From NCBI GenBank assembly GCA_003013855.2, contig PVNU02000773.1, positions 2,093,001 to 2,157,000 on the forward strand: 64,000 bases of DNA. The letters run 5' to 3'. The stretch is from Liriodendron chinense. Its lineage: Eukaryota; Streptophyta; Magnoliopsida; Magnoliales; Magnoliaceae. Positions 1 to 11,311 of this stretch are shown piece after piece. Position 1 is the first letter of the stretch. Each line of letters opens with the position of its first letter. The notes under the pieces are model-generated. The model did not search any database. It saw only the letters and a program-made list of their open reading frames with translations, and was not told the DNA's origin. Made by a program: the position numbers and the translations under genes.

Positions 1-197
1 AGATTTACGTCAAGATTTATCTAAAGGAACGATCATGTTTAGCCAGGTAAAATTGAACATTTCAATTTGGCCTAATAATTAATAAAGCCTTTTAAGTTTA
101 GATATTTGACACATTATTTAGTTAAGTGTTAAATTTCATATGCAGCCATCACCACTATCTAATAACAATCAACCGATGGGATCTGAAGACAATCATC

Positions 198-500
198 TAT
201 GATGGGGTATACAATAGTTGAAGCTTGAATCTTTTTGTGATATCCGCCAGAAGGATGTATAATTTTTTGCTTTAATGGGGTACATGACGTGCGAGGCCCG
301 AATCTTTTTGTGCCCGCCCGAAGGATGTAGAGTTTTTTTTTTTTTTTTTTTTTTTTTTGTAGTATATAATAGGCGATGTCTGAAATTTTTTTTGTGGTGC
401 TCGCCGAAAGGATGTAAAGTTTTTTGCTTTGATGGGGTATATGATAGGCGAGGTCCTAATTTTTTTGTGTTGCTCGCCTGAAGGATGTAAAGTTTTTTAG
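198..500. repeat. Tandem repeat, about 4 units of 70-80 bp
   Basis: Four imperfect head-to-tail units, each containing GATGGGGTAYATGA, then GGCGAGG or a variant, a T-run with TTTTTGTG, CTCGCC or a variant, and GAAGGATGTARAGTTTTTT. A 28-base T-run expands the second unit. The short frames through it are low complexity, and I see no gene here. The region before it (1-197) is AT-rich and featureless. Confidence 0.75.
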
Positions 501-1203
501 CATATTCAACAAAGGTACAAGTGGTGTACTCCCGCCTTTCAACCCATCACTAATATTTCTTTTAATTTCATAATTTCCTTGCCTTTTCCTTTTCTCTTGA
601 TTCCTTGAATTTTAGTCAGTTGAACAAGTTCTTAGATTGTTATAGCTAATCTCTCTCATTGACAATGACTAGGTTGAAGCTTGGTCAACAAGTTCGATTG
701 GTCAGATCTTTATCTTTTGCTACATACTCAAGGTATCCACAGTATTTTGAGTTTTTAATTTTTTAATTGTAATCACAATTTGGTGTGCAGTTACATCATG
801 CTATGAACCTGTTTTGAGTGAAGTTGTATAATGTTGTGAATCTATGAGTGCATGTTAACAAATGCAAACAAGGCTGGGGTTGCCCTACTAGGAGCTCTAT
901 AAAAACTGAAAACATCTCTATGTGTGTGTCTGTGTGTGAAAACAAGACTTTTAAAAAAAATGGAGTGGAACTGCTAAGCAAGATTCATGTAAGATAAAAA
1001 GTTTCTGAATTTTGCTATAATAATACTTAAGGATGGAGATCTAAATCTATGTAAACTTTTGTGTCTTTTTCTAGTATTTATGAATTATAGACTTGTATGG
1101 ATATGCATTGTATGTGTTGCGAGTTTAGAAAACAGTTTAAAATATTTTGTTTACCTATGATCTTTTAGTACCTTTGATATTTTAGGACTATTGTTAAGGT
1201 GTG
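501..1203. other. AT-rich intergenic stretch, nothing recognised
   Basis: I see no coding exon, RNA gene or clear element boundary here. It contains short GT-rich (GTGTGTGTCTGTGTGTG near 920) and A/T-rich stretches only. Confidence 0.5.
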
Positions 1204-1570
1204 CACAGTACAAGGAAACGTACCTTTAGCCACATTTTTTTAGCCTCAGTTCAAAAAACGGAGGCTAAATGTGCTTTTTAGCCTTAGTTGCTAAGGAACC
1301 GAGGCTAAAAGTTCGCTTTTTGCCTCGGTTATAAAGAAACTGAAGCTAAAAGTCTGCTATTTTGCCTCAGTTGTAAAGGAACTGAGGTTAAAAGTTCGCT
1401 TTTTCGCCTCGGTTACAGAGGAACCGAGGCAAAAGTCTTCTTTTTCACCTCAGTTGCAAAGGAATTAAGGCTAAAAGTCTACTTTTTCGCCTCAGTTACT
1501 AAGGAACCGAGGCTGAAAGTCCGCTATTTTACCTTAGTTGGTGAGAAACTGAGGCTAAAATTTTACAATA
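1204..1570. mobile_element. End of a CACTA (En/Spm) DNA transposon with subterminal palindromic repeats
   Basis: The block begins with CACAGTACAAGGAAAC, a degenerate form of the plant CACTA terminus CACTACAAGAAA. About seven tandem units of 50-55 bp follow. Each is a small hairpin of the type GCCTCGGTT...AACCGAGGC separated by a T-rich spacer (AAAAGTTCGCTTTTT). Such hairpin subterminal repeats are known as transposase-binding regions of plant CACTA elements. Only one end was recognised, so this is a fragment or one side of a larger element. The assignment rests on the terminus resemblance and the repeat structure. A free-standing tandem repeat is the alternative. Confidence 0.6.
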
Positions 1571-1985
1571 GTTGGTTTGATTCAGTTATCTCGGGATTGG
1601 GTCTGACATTTGGGAAGGTGGTTGAAGTAGGGAGTGCATCCAGGTTTGAATCCTCTCATGTTTATGCCAAAGTTAAGGTGGTGCTAAGGCCGGGGGTAGA
1701 TACCCACAAACTTCGAAGATTACTTGTTTTAGGTAGATCTTACCCTGTTTTTGCTTTCCTGGAGCAGATCAAATTGTCGGCAATCTCTTGTGCTGCAGAA
1801 GAGATTGAAGCTCCTAATGGGGTGGTAGAGCCCACCAGGATTTGGGCAGAGAGGGTGTTCTTTCGGTCAGAAATTGAAGGTTCCAATCAGAACCCAGTAC
1901 TGATCAGAAGAGATTGAAGGTGTTCCAATCAGAACTCATGGTGCTGCAGAAGAGATTGAAGGTTCTTTCGGTCAGAAATTGAAGG
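1571..1985 (+). pseudogene. Possible LINE/DUF4283-type gag-like fragment with short duplications
   Basis: An open frame runs from the end of the CACTA repeats to 1917. It contains GKVVEVG, VYAKVKVVL and LVLGRSYPVF. This pattern resembles the DUF4283/zinc-knuckle segment that precedes the reverse transcriptase of plant LINEs (IG-x-VVEVD ... ARV-x-V ... L..G). It has no ATG start and no zinc knuckle. From about 1790 to 1985 it dissolves into repeats of GCAGAAGAGATTGAAGGT and TTTCGGTCAGAAATTGAAGG. The family call is tentative; it could be an unrelated decayed frame. Confidence 0.3.
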
Positions 1986-2046
1986 CTCATAATAGTGGTG
2001 TTGCTCGGTGAGTTTATCAGATAACATTGGTTGGATTTTATTGCAG

Positions 2047-4474
2047 CGATATATTCTCTCTCTTGATGGACCAGTGGTGACTGCAGCAGGCTTTAAAGAT
2101 GAGCTGGCTTTTGTCATTCATGCTTCTGACTGTCTTTCTTCTGGAGATCAGGTATTGTTGTTACTTCACTTATGTAGTTCTCATGGTACATTCCTGCAAA
2201 CATTAAAATTGTCCTTATGTTTTCAGCACTTGATTTGATGTTGAAAAGTGGATCTTGGACAATCTAGTTGGCTTCTTAGTCTGTGTTTAGATACAAGTTC
2301 AAATTGAATGCAATAATCAGTTCGATGAAGTGGAAATGGCTGTCACAATAATGTTGGTATTAATATTGTGACTAGACTCCAAATTTCAGTCATGTTACTT
2401 ACCAATTGGATTGAAAAAGGAATGTAACTGCCAATTTGAGGGCTATTCTTCATCATGAATGCCAAGGAAGGTAATTACAAGTTGGTTATTTCTTCTCAAT
2501 CAAACTAATCATTGCAGTTCAATTCACTAGTGCACCTGAATGCAGTCTCAAGAAAAATTGATCCGAGCAATGTAGATTGTGAAAGTTAATGGTGGCCCAC
2601 CAAAACATGGAAATATGATCATGCCTTTTTTTTTTCTTTTCCAGAAAATGTTTTGAATCCTTTGTTTGATCTGCAGATGCTAGAATTTAAAGTATTTAAT
2701 GTTTCTAATGGAACCCAGCCCATCAGTGCCCGCCTTCCACTGACTCCTGGTTCATGGCTAACATGGTTTGGTTTTAGTGAAGATGGCCAGCTTAGTTCAT
2801 ATGATTCCAAGGTTCGACGAGCTTCACACATCTGTGTCAAAATGTTGCCTTTTGCTGCTGCATTGTAGAAACTTGATTTGATCTGCAAAATGTGTAGGGG
2901 GTGCTGAGGGTGTTTACTAATCAATATGGAGGCAGTTGGCTTCCAGTCTTCAGGTATTTAAAAAATAAGATTTAATCAATTGTTCTGTATTGCCTCATTT
3001 TTGTAAGAAAACTATGAAGGGAGCTAATAGAACAAGAATCCTCTTCATGTTGTGCGAGCATGGCACATGTGGGGGGATGTGCCATTCATAATGTAGGCGC
3101 CTCCATGGTCATGCTCCAGCCCAAAAATCAGGTTGGTCCTTTCATCAGGTGCACCACATGTGTATGTCGAATGTGGATCATTTGATTGGTTCATTTTCAC
3201 CATGAGTTTTCTCATTCATGTGTGGCTCATCTCATTAGTGGTCTGGCCAGATTTTTTAGCTGGAGCACATGGTGTCCACATGTTATGAATGGCTTGGGTC
3301 TTGCACATGTTCTCCATGCTGCTATTTTTTTTTCTTCTTCTTTCTGATCAGATGTCCTTAAGAGGGGCTTATTCTATAACGATAAATGAGCTTCTTATGT
3401 GCAGTGCCAGTAAAGAGAGGAAGTCAGAAGAAGAGAACTATTGGATTGTGGGATTGAATGCAAGCAAGTTATTTTGTATTGTATGCAAATCCCCTGATTC
3501 CTACCCACTGGTAGGATGACCCGCTCTCTCCTTTGATTCTGCTTAATTTATCATCTGTTAAAACGATGTTGTATTTTATTTGTTTATTTATTTTTGCAGG
3601 TAACGCCAAAACCAGTTCTTACACTACTTAGCCTTTCATTTCCCCTTGCATCTTCTGATTTAGGAGCTGACAACCTTGAAAATGAGTTTATAATGAACCG
3701 CCTATATCTCTCACAGGTTCGTTGTCTGCTTCTTTACTAGCTGTGTAATGCTACCTGCTGATGTGCATCTGCAGACTCCAAAACAATCAACACACATGCT
3801 GACGTGTCACAACTGCATGTGATTCAAGCCATTTGTTAGGACGGCATCCCTTGTCTCAAAAATAGGGTGGTCAACTCATCGGGTGGGCTATGTGAACAGA
3901 ATACAGTCAGTTTCATAATGGATAGCAGATGGTCTACATTCAATGCACGTGTTGCTCGCATGTGTGCATTCACAGAGGGGCCCACCTTATTAGTGTCTTG
4001 GGAGTTCATGTACACGTGTCATGTGGGTTGCTTGTTTAGCATCTGGAGATGCTTGTTTGCAAGTAGCAAATCTCTAGCTTGGTTATTTATCTGTTGGCTA
4101 TTTGAACAACCTTGCAGACTCAAAGAAAGATTGAAGACATGGAAGCTGCTGGCCTAGACACCACGGCACTAGATGATGAAGCTTTCAACATGGAAGCAGC
4201 GCTTGACAGATGCATCTTAAGGCTTATTGCCAGCTGCTGCAATGGTGAGGATTTAAAGATCAAAGATTTCATAATGGAAAATGAATGATCTTTCTGGGCT
4301 CATGGTATGAAAGCTGTTCTTGATTGGATGTTCGTTATTTCAGGTGATAAGCTTGTGAGGGCTATGGAACTTGCCAGGTTACTGTCACTGGAGAAGTCAC
4401 TGAAGGGTGCGATCAAGCTTGTTACTGCCTTGAAGCTTCCAATTTTAGCAGAGCGGTTCAATGGGATACTAGAG
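2047..4474 (+). CDS. CTF4: CTF4/WDHD1 (AND-1, EOL1) replisome adaptor, seven internal exons only
   Basis: Exons read from sequence: 2047-2151, 2677-2811, 2898-2953, 3405-3510, 3600-3716, 4118-4244 and 4344-4474. All have GT-AG borders, and the phases join to 259 codons without a stop. Key segments are SLDGPVVTAAGFKDELA, TWFGFSEDGQLSSYDSK, NYWIVGLNASKLFCIVCKSP, LDRCILRLIASCCNGD and LVTALKLPILAERFNGILE, which match plant Ctf4/WDHD1 as I know it. They lie in the middle SepB-type (Mcl1_mid) domain, which in yeast and animals trimerises and tethers the CMG helicase to polymerase alpha at replication forks. The N-terminal WD40 exons must lie left of the window or be lost. I could not find the C-terminal exons after 4474. 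The introns carry palindromic repeats (about 3050-3290 and 3760-4020). Intact exons suggest a real gene with long repeat-filled introns, but a partial copy cannot be excluded. Confidence 0.85.
3040..3290. repeat. Palindromic MITE-like repeat in a CTF4 intron
   Basis: GC-richer block with the motifs GGCACATGTGG, CCCAAAAATCAGGTTGGTCC, CATCAGGTGCACCACATGTG and GGCTCATCTC. Blocks of the same make-up recur near 4620-4870, 5145-5400, 8560-8900 and 25560-25850. Ends not resolved. Confidence 0.45.
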
Positions 4475-6560
4475 GTAGGCAATAGGCATGCCCTTCTTTA
4501 GCAGTTTGTTATGGAGTAAACTATGACTGATTTGAGCTGGATATTATTATTTCTCTCCATTATATGGAAGGAATGTAATGGCTGCCCCCCTGGAGTAGGA
4601 TTTGGATTCCTCTCTGCATACGTTCCAATACTGCATGTCTGATGCCCATGCCATTCATCTGGTGGGCTCTGGGGTCATCAGGTGGTCACCTAAAGAAGTG
4701 GATGGCTAATCAGGATGGACCCAACAATCCATATTTGACAATCGGGTGGCCCCCATGATGATCAGACCAGCCTGGTACGTACTGGGCTCACCCGATGATG
4801 ACTCAGATCTTGCACATGTTTCACATCGGCATGTGTGGGAAGAGTAGGATTCGTTATCCTACTCGCATGAGTAACCATTGCATGGCTTGCAACATTGCAT
4901 CTTTACTATCTATTATAACAAGATTTGCAAGGGGCCAAAAGAAGTATCACAGTTAGTCATTTAGAATAGTTAAACCATGCAATATGAAAAGGCAAGATAG
5001 AAGGGGTTTTAAGCAATTGAAAGAGTATTTTGGTAGTTTATGGTAAAGTTGCATGGTAAGCCAACTATTGTCCTTTCCCCACCATAAAGCTTACTTTTTA
5101 CAACTTTCCCCTCACCTCTCCTGCACCTTAACAATTTCCTCTAATGCACGTGTCAGGTGGGCTCCATCGTGTATTTGTGATGGTGAAAATCAGGCCAGTG
5201 GTCATCAGGTGCATCACCTGTGCATGAAAGAAATGGACAGTTAAATAGGATGGACCAACAGTCCATATTCGACTTGTGTGGCGCACCTGATGATCAGACC
5301 AGCCTGGTTTTTTGTCCACGGCGTAGACATGGCGGTCTCACCTGATGAATGGCTTAGATCTTCCATGTTTGCCACATTTGCATGTGGGGGAGAGGAGTGG
5401 GAAATCATACTCCCAAGAGTATCCTTTGCATGGCTGGCTATTTGATGTTGTCATGGTCATATCTACCAGATGTTAAGGGGAGTAGTCAGGGGCAAAATTT
5501 TCAACATTTAGTTTCCTGAACGGCAAAAAGCTTGTGTTACTGAAGGACATGAAAAGGGTTTTAGACTGAAATGATGGGCACGTAGGTAATTTGGAGAAGC
5601 TGTATTGCTGTTAGACGATGCTTCCTTTCACTTTAAAATGAGAAAAAGCATTGATAATCTGGCAGAGTATGATGGTTGATACATGGGCATTAATAAAATT
5701 GTACAGGTGTCAGGTGGCATATAATGAACTCTAAGATAAACCCCCTCCCAACTGCCCCTCCATCCATTTCCCACTTTTCTCGCAAGCAACTGCCTCTCTT
5801 TATTACAAATCTGAGTATCAAGATCAAGGTGTTTTAAGACCCAGATAAGCATTGTGTGATTTGTCTGAGTTGACTCAAACCTGGTTGGACCAGATTCCGG
5901 TTTTTTTTTTTTTCTAACACACGCACCTCACACTCACTCCCTAAATGGATTTTCACCACCTATGTGTTTCGCACCCAAGACCTCTTGTTGAAACTTTGGA
6001 GATTCCACCAACTAGGCAAGGACTTAGAACCCAAGATTCCCTTTGACACTGTGATGCAGAACTGAAAATATGGGGTGACTCAGTCCGACTCAACCAAGTC
6101 ACCCCAGGATGAGTGGTGCGTGTATCAGGGAAGGGCCGGCTTAGCTCAGACCTAGCAAGTTGAGTCAGTCCAAGTTGCCAAGTAGCCCCTGACTAGACCT
6201 TTTTCCCAACCACCAAAATTTTACTCCATAAAGGTTATCAGATCAGTGCCCATGATGATTAGATAGTTATGATCTTTTGGGTATCACCCATCCATGATTA
6301 AAAAAAAATAAAAATGAATAGCCCGAATCTAGTATAATCCATGATCGTAATCATTCATCCTGTAGGCCATAAATGAATTAGATCCCTCTGTAGAGCATCT
6401 ACTCCATTTATACGCATACAAACATAGACAAATCACACTGCCTGTAACTGTGGTGATATGATAAAAATGTTGTACAACAATTGGGAGGGCGCCATCCAAG
6501 AAACAGGCCTCACCTATTGCATAGTTACACAATCCAGCAAAAAAAAAAAAATGTAATATT
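4475..6560. repeat. Repeat-filled region after the last CTF4 exon (two palindromic MITE-like blocks)
   Basis: Two copies of one family are visible at about 4620-4870 and 5145-5400. Both share GATCAGACCAGCCTGGT, TCATCAGGTG, GGATGGACC and AATGGCTTAGATCTT-like stretches, and a terminal CATGTGTGGGAGAG. About 5900-6050 carries a dispersed repeat (ACACGCACCTCACACTCACTC ... CACCACCTATG ... GACCTCTTGTTGAA) that recurs near 37690-37790. No exon continuing the CTF4 frame was found here. Confidence 0.45.
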
Positions 6561-6659
6561 CTAATGCTTTATTCAGTGGATATTTTGGGATGAATGTATG
6601 GATATGGATTTGTTGCAAATCTTTTCCAGAGAACAAATGATTCTTTTATTTTACTGCCT

Positions 6660-6785
6660 GAAAATACTTTTTCCAACTGTCAACGGCTTTCGCCGACGGT
6701 TTTCGGCAGTCGAACGAGCCATCAGGAAAGGGGAGCATCACTGTTGGAAATACCGATGGTTAATAGCCGTCGGCGTTTCTTTCGC
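6660..6785. repeat. Inverted-repeat remnant with GCCGTCGGCG-type arms
   Basis: CAACGGCTTTCGCCGACGG and, about 85 bases later, TTAATAGCCGTCGGCG form complementary CGGC-rich arms, as in subterminal regions of plant CACTA or Mutator elements. No terminus or target duplication was identified. Confidence 0.35.
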
Positions 6786-7862
6786 ATAAAAAAAAATTTG
6801 AATAAAAAAAGTTGTCAATGTTTGAGCATGCCCACAATAGCAAATAGTTGGCACTCTTATGGATTAACTATCAACGTTAGAAGACAAATGTGTTCGGAAA
6901 AAGACGTCATTTCTCAAATTTGTAAGAAAAGATGGGACGATGAAGAAGAGGAGGAGGAAGAAGAGGAGGAAGCAGGACTGACAGGTGCTCCCATGATGGA
7001 TGCTTACACTTAAGTTATTCTCAATCAGCATCTAACAATGAAAAAGACACTAAGGCAACAACAGATTGCAATCAGGCAGAAGAAGATGGTTGTAAACCAG
7101 AGATAATGTGTCATTTAATACATCAAATGGGAAAGGATCACCACCATTGCCTCGTGAAGGAAGTGAAGTTGACAAGGTGGGCCATCACTTGCAAATTGAA
7201 GGGCGACACATTGCTGCATGTAAAGGTGCATGTGGAGAGGGTGCTTTTGAGGTGTACAGGTGTATGCATGCGTGTAGCTATTTACATTTCAAATTAACTT
7301 TGCCTCTGCTAATTAATCGTTCAAACTTTGGCCATAATTTAATTTCTGATTTTAAGTCATTTACATTTCTTGCTGACAAGATACTTTTCAAATTCTTAGA
7401 GACTAGATTCAAATTGTAAGGTGTCAAACACAGCTTGACACACTAAATTATCAAAAAACCAATTACTAGACATGGATTCTTCAAATTTTTAGTTGCCAAA
7501 CCACCCCTAATTTCCTTTGAAGGCATCTCTAACCTCTCTTCCATCTCACTCTCAACTCTTTATGCTCGCTCTTTGAAGTTGCTATTGCTGCTAAAGAAAA
7601 GAAGAAAATCCAACCATGCACATGCCTTTAACAAAGAAACAAGCCCATCTGCTAATAGATGGGCATTTTTTGGGCCATTCTTTTATTTTTAGCATATGTA
7701 ATCTCATAAACCTCAAGGAATTTTTTTCACGAGTTTGCAAAGATATGGTAAGAGTTGTAGGCAGAGATGGATAAATTCAAGCTAGATCTTAAAAGAGGTC
7801 ATTTCTTATGGCAAGCAGAAGATTTCATAATCAATCTCCATGAAGTTTGGGAAATAGGTACT
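6786..7862. other. Intergenic stretch with an acidic-coding purine run; no gene supported
   Basis: GAAGAAGAGGAGGAGGAAG around 6942-6972 gives an acidic run of glutamates in one frame. A low-complexity frame with SYSQSASNNEKDTKATT-like composition follows at 7013-7105. It could be a decayed disordered tail exon of the CTF4 gene upstream, but I could not match it and the frame shifts near 7105. The rest is AT-rich without recognisable content. Confidence 0.3.
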
Positions 7863-7869
7863 TCAAAGA

Positions 7870-8095
7870 TTGCTGAATTTACCAGTGCTGAAAAAGGGGT
7901 ATGTCAGTAAAGGATTTACCAGCGCCATACCCCTTTGCTGGCACTTTTGCTGATTGCTATGATATTGGTTAGGTGTTTGAAAAAATGCCTGGGAAAGTTG
8001 TAAAAGCGCCGGGAAAAGTCCTATGAAGCGCCATAATATGTATGCCGGTAAAAGGTTGTAAATTGGGTACTGAGAAACCAGCAAAAGCTGAACCT
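7870..8095. mobile_element. Possible CACTA subterminal repeat region
   Basis: Repeated CCAGCGCC / GGCGCTTTT-like and CCGGTAAAAG / CCGGGAAAAGTCC motifs occur in both orientations (TTTACCAGCGCC near 7915, AAGCGCCGGGAAAAG near 8004, GCCGGTAAAAGG near 8043). This matches the hairpin-rich subterminal style of plant CACTA elements. No CACTA terminus was recognised. Confidence 0.35.
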
Positions 8096-8099
8096 GTAT

Positions 8100-9512
8100 T
8101 TTTTTTTAATATTTGAAACCTAAAGAACCTGCATAATGTTGCAAACGAAAATATGAAACAAAAAATATATTACTGTACAATAAAACAAATATATAATAGA
8201 TTTACAACAAGTAGAAAATGGTCCGAATTAAAAAAAAAAAAAAAAAAAAAACCCTCTGTGTAGTCCACATCCAAATCAGAATTCCCTTGCCCTTTACTAA
8301 GTAGTCCGCAAATAAGCAAGTTACACCAACAGCAAAAAGCTCCATGCCATGCGTTGTGCCAATTTCAAAATGCTCTTCCTTCCTGCCAATATGGCAACTC
8401 CTGAAAATCATAATCATATGAAAAGATAGAATTCAAATTGCAAATAGGATAGTTCTCTTTTTATTTAAGAGCTATTAAGGGATGATATACATGAAAATGC
8501 AGGAGACATAGCTAAATATGAAGATGCTTAATCTATATTACAGTATGTGGGGTCCATAGTAATGGGGCATCCTTGTCCAATCTGTCCATGAGGTGGTTCC
8601 CTTTGAGTTCCCCATGTCCAAAAATCAGGCCAATCTAAAATATATAGGTGGTTCACAGCTTATGGAACAATTGGGTTAGAGATACTCAACGGGTTTTGTA
8701 CTGTCTTCCAAGCCATTTAAAAGATGTGCCCCATTAGGATGAACGGACAATAAAAAAATCAGGCCATTCCAGCACTCAAGTGGGCCACACCACATGATTT
8801 TAGATGGTGCAGTCACCTGATTTTTTTATCAGCCAGATTTCTGGGTTTCAGGTCAGACATAGGCATGCTCCCATGATGGATGTACTGGTTATCATGCACA
8901 AATCACAGTGGGCCCCACAAACAACATAGGTACAGACAGCTCTGTAGAATAAGCTTATTCTACAAACCTCCATTTAAGAAGTTGGTCGCCACATGTTCCA
9001 CATTTTGTTAAGAGTCGCATTTGTTAAGCAACATTGCCCATTCAGATTCATGTCTCTCATTCCACAGCAAAAACCAATAAAACTTTTTCATGGTCTCTGT
9101 ACAAATCATGCCCAATAATCTCCATGTTTCTGAGTGCAAAAATGGAAATGAAACCCTCTGCAACGAGATCAGGAAACCCAAATATATGTAACTTGGAAAA
9201 TTTGATAAACATCCCATAAGTAACAGCACCGATGTAGTAGGACATGAATCAAGCCTTCAACTTAGCAACTATGTGCTAGAATAATCATGCAACTCTTGGC
9301 ATGAATGAAGCAAATTTGAAAATGATCATAGCCTTAAGGTAGCCAACATATATTACATCCACAAGCTTTTCATTTGGCATACATATTTGTCATGAATAAA
9401 TGAGCAGCTCCAAAAGTACATTGCAAAAATAGAAGAATGACTTGATGGACCTGAAAAATTGAATGCGAAAAGACAGAAAAAATAAAGAACTGAAGGCAAT
9501 TCAAATCCACAC
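8100..9512. other. Intergenic region with one palindromic repeat block
   Basis: A 22-base A-run (8229-8250) is followed by AT-rich sequence. A palindromic repeat block lies at about 8540-8915 (GTGGGGTCCATAGTAATGGGGC near its left side, CAAATCACAGTGGGCCCCACA near its right). Short frames occur at 9000-9250 but resemble nothing I know. They may be intron remnants of the sugar-transporter pseudo-exon just to the right. Confidence 0.4.
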
Positions 9513-9606
9513 CTTGATTTCATCCACTTTGAAAGAAATATCAGTATCAAATCCCCATAGTACTTGCAAAGAAGCTTTAAACTTGTCTGTCATACCCATT
9601 TTTGGC
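9513..9606 (-). pseudogene. Orphan decayed exon of an ERD6-like monosaccharide transporter
   Basis: On the minus strand an AG acceptor (CTTGGTGTCTAG) precedes 94 bases that encode MGMTDKFKASLQVL and GFDTDISFKVDEIK, followed by a GTGTGG donor. The pattern matches the cytosolic loop of plant ERD6-like sugar transporters after transmembrane segment 6 (ESPRWLAK-x-G ... L..LRG-x-D.DI..E..EIK). Near the 5' end GCCAAAAATGGG carries one more A than the family reading would need, so the frame from the previous exon would be broken. No neighbouring exon (PESPRWL upstream or the following membrane segments) was found. I infer a remnant captured or left by deletion. Confidence 0.45.
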
Positions 9607-10059
9607 CTAGACACCAAGAAAAGAGACATCTGAATCAATACTTGCAACAAGCTAACTAAGTGGAACATCCTTTGATGAGAAATATCTTCTCTCAGCCTCT
9701 CTACATATCATCCTTTGATGATAACTGCAGATTAGTGAATTTCTGTAAACAAAATGTTTTGGACTATTTGTAAACAAAATTCAAGGTTTATTGTCTAAAA
9801 CCAGATTGTATATACAGACTGCTAATGACCATGAATGATGTGGCTGTATTGGCTAGTGCATTGGGTTAACCTGTTGTGTTTTCATGGACATGTATGGTTG
9901 ATCTTCATGTTCATTTAACTGAGCCAGCAAAGGCATGAGTGCGCCATGACTAAGAACAAGTCCCTACAACTTTGTGAGTCACCAGCTACATTACCTAAGG
10001 CACACACAGCCTGTTTAAAGACAATAAGCAAAAAGATTATCGGGCTAAGAACAAATAAT

Positions 10060-11177
10060 GGACTACAAGCTGAGGTTCTATAAGCCCAGAGTACCTCGGG
10101 AAGCTCTTTCGCTCATGCTCCTTTCCTTTCTCCGAGCTTTGTTTTGAGGTGATTCTTGATGATTTTATGGACGACTTCGACCTGGCCATTGGCCTATAGG
10201 TGATGAGGAGAGGAATACACATTCTGAATGCCCAAGCCACTGCAGAATTTTTAAAATCTTTCGTTGTCGAACTGTCGTCCATTGTCAGTGACTATGGTCT
10301 TAGGAATCCCGAACTGACACACAATTGACTTCCAAATGAAGTCTGTAGTTTTTCTTTCTGTGATAGTAGCTAATGGTTCTGCCTCAGCCCATTTTGTGAA
10401 GTAATCGACGGCAACAATCGCATATTTCACTTGCCCTTTACCTATCGGAAGAGGACCAATGATGTCGACTCTCCACTGAGCGAACGGCCACGGTCCAGAC
10501 ATGGGGGTGAGCTCCTCAGGTGGTAAGTGGGGGACTGGGGCAAATCGCTGGCATCTATCGCATCTTTTGACGACTTCTCGAGCATCTTGCTAGATGGTAG
10601 GCCAGTAGTACCCTTGTCGAACCACTTCTTGTGTAAGAGCTTGGCTCCCGGAATGATTACCACAGCTTCCGAAGTGGATCTCTTGTAATACATAATCAGC
10701 CTCCTCTGGTCCTAAACACCATAGACATGGAAAAGAGAACCCCTTCTTGTAGAGGACATCGCCGATCAGGGTGTACCGAGCTGACCTGTAGCGGATCCGC
10801 TGAGCTTCTTTTCGGTTTTCAGGCAGCTCACTTAGTTGCAAAAATCGGACAATGGGATCCATCCAACTCTGAGTTATCGAAACCGGGTAGACCTTGACTG
10901 GCTCTGCCTGAGATATGCTTTGCTGATGGAGGAATTCGATGGGTATTGTCCTGTTGAGCTCGTTGTCCATCGATGAGGCTAATTTTGTGAGGGAGTCCAC
11001 ATTAGTATTTTCAGATCTCAGGACCTGAATGATCTCGTAATGATCGAAGCGGGACAGTAGCTCTTGTGTTTTTACAAGGTATGTGGACATCTTATTTCCC
11101 TTTGCCTGATACTTCGCAGTTGCCTGTCCGACCACCAACTGTGAATCGCTGTGCACCTTCAAGGCTCGAACTCCCAT
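10060..11177 (-). pseudogene. Gypsy second RNase H, H2C2 zinc region and integrase core (interrupted)
   Basis: The segment 11177-10590 carries KVHSDSQLVVGQA (RNase H aspartate) and HFGSCGNHSGSQAL (histidine part of the integrase H2C2 finger), ending at YYWPT before a stop. The integrase core resumes in the same frame at 10502 with WRVDIIGPLP, VDYFTKWAEAE and VTDNGRQFD, and after a stop at about 10251 continues to ANGQVEVVHK. The D, D and E of the catalytic triad are thus all visible. Stops occur at about 10590, 10251 and within 10060-10250. The downstream end LPEVLWAYRTS lies near 10080, beyond which the element ends. The copy is non-functional. Confidence 0.85.
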
Positions 11178-11311
11178 CTCTGAGGCAAGACGAAGGCTAG
11201 CTAGGAGGGCCTTGTATTCAGCTTCGTTATTAGAGGCTCGGAACTCAAATTGAAGCGCATCTGAACTTTCACTCTGTCTGGTGAGGTTAAGATGAGGCCC
11301 GCTCCGCAGCC

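Noticed and set aside
1225..1570. Regular repeats as a CRISPR array
   Set aside because: The repeat units are imperfect hairpins with near-identical short spacers in a plant context. This is typical of CACTA subterminal repeats.
5900..6050. tRNA-derived SINE
   Set aside because: The repeat recurs near 37.7 kb, but I could not identify A- and B-box promoters or a poly(A) tail with target duplication.
6594..7105. Acidic open frame and following low-complexity frame as the last CTF4 exon
   Set aside because: No recognisable CTF4 motif, no clear acceptor in the right phase after GILE, and a frame change near 7105. Kept only as a possibility in the region note.
9057..9245. Short minus-strand frame next to the sugar-transporter exon as a further exon
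   Set aside because: The translation does not match the transporter family, and no splice-phase agreement could be shown.
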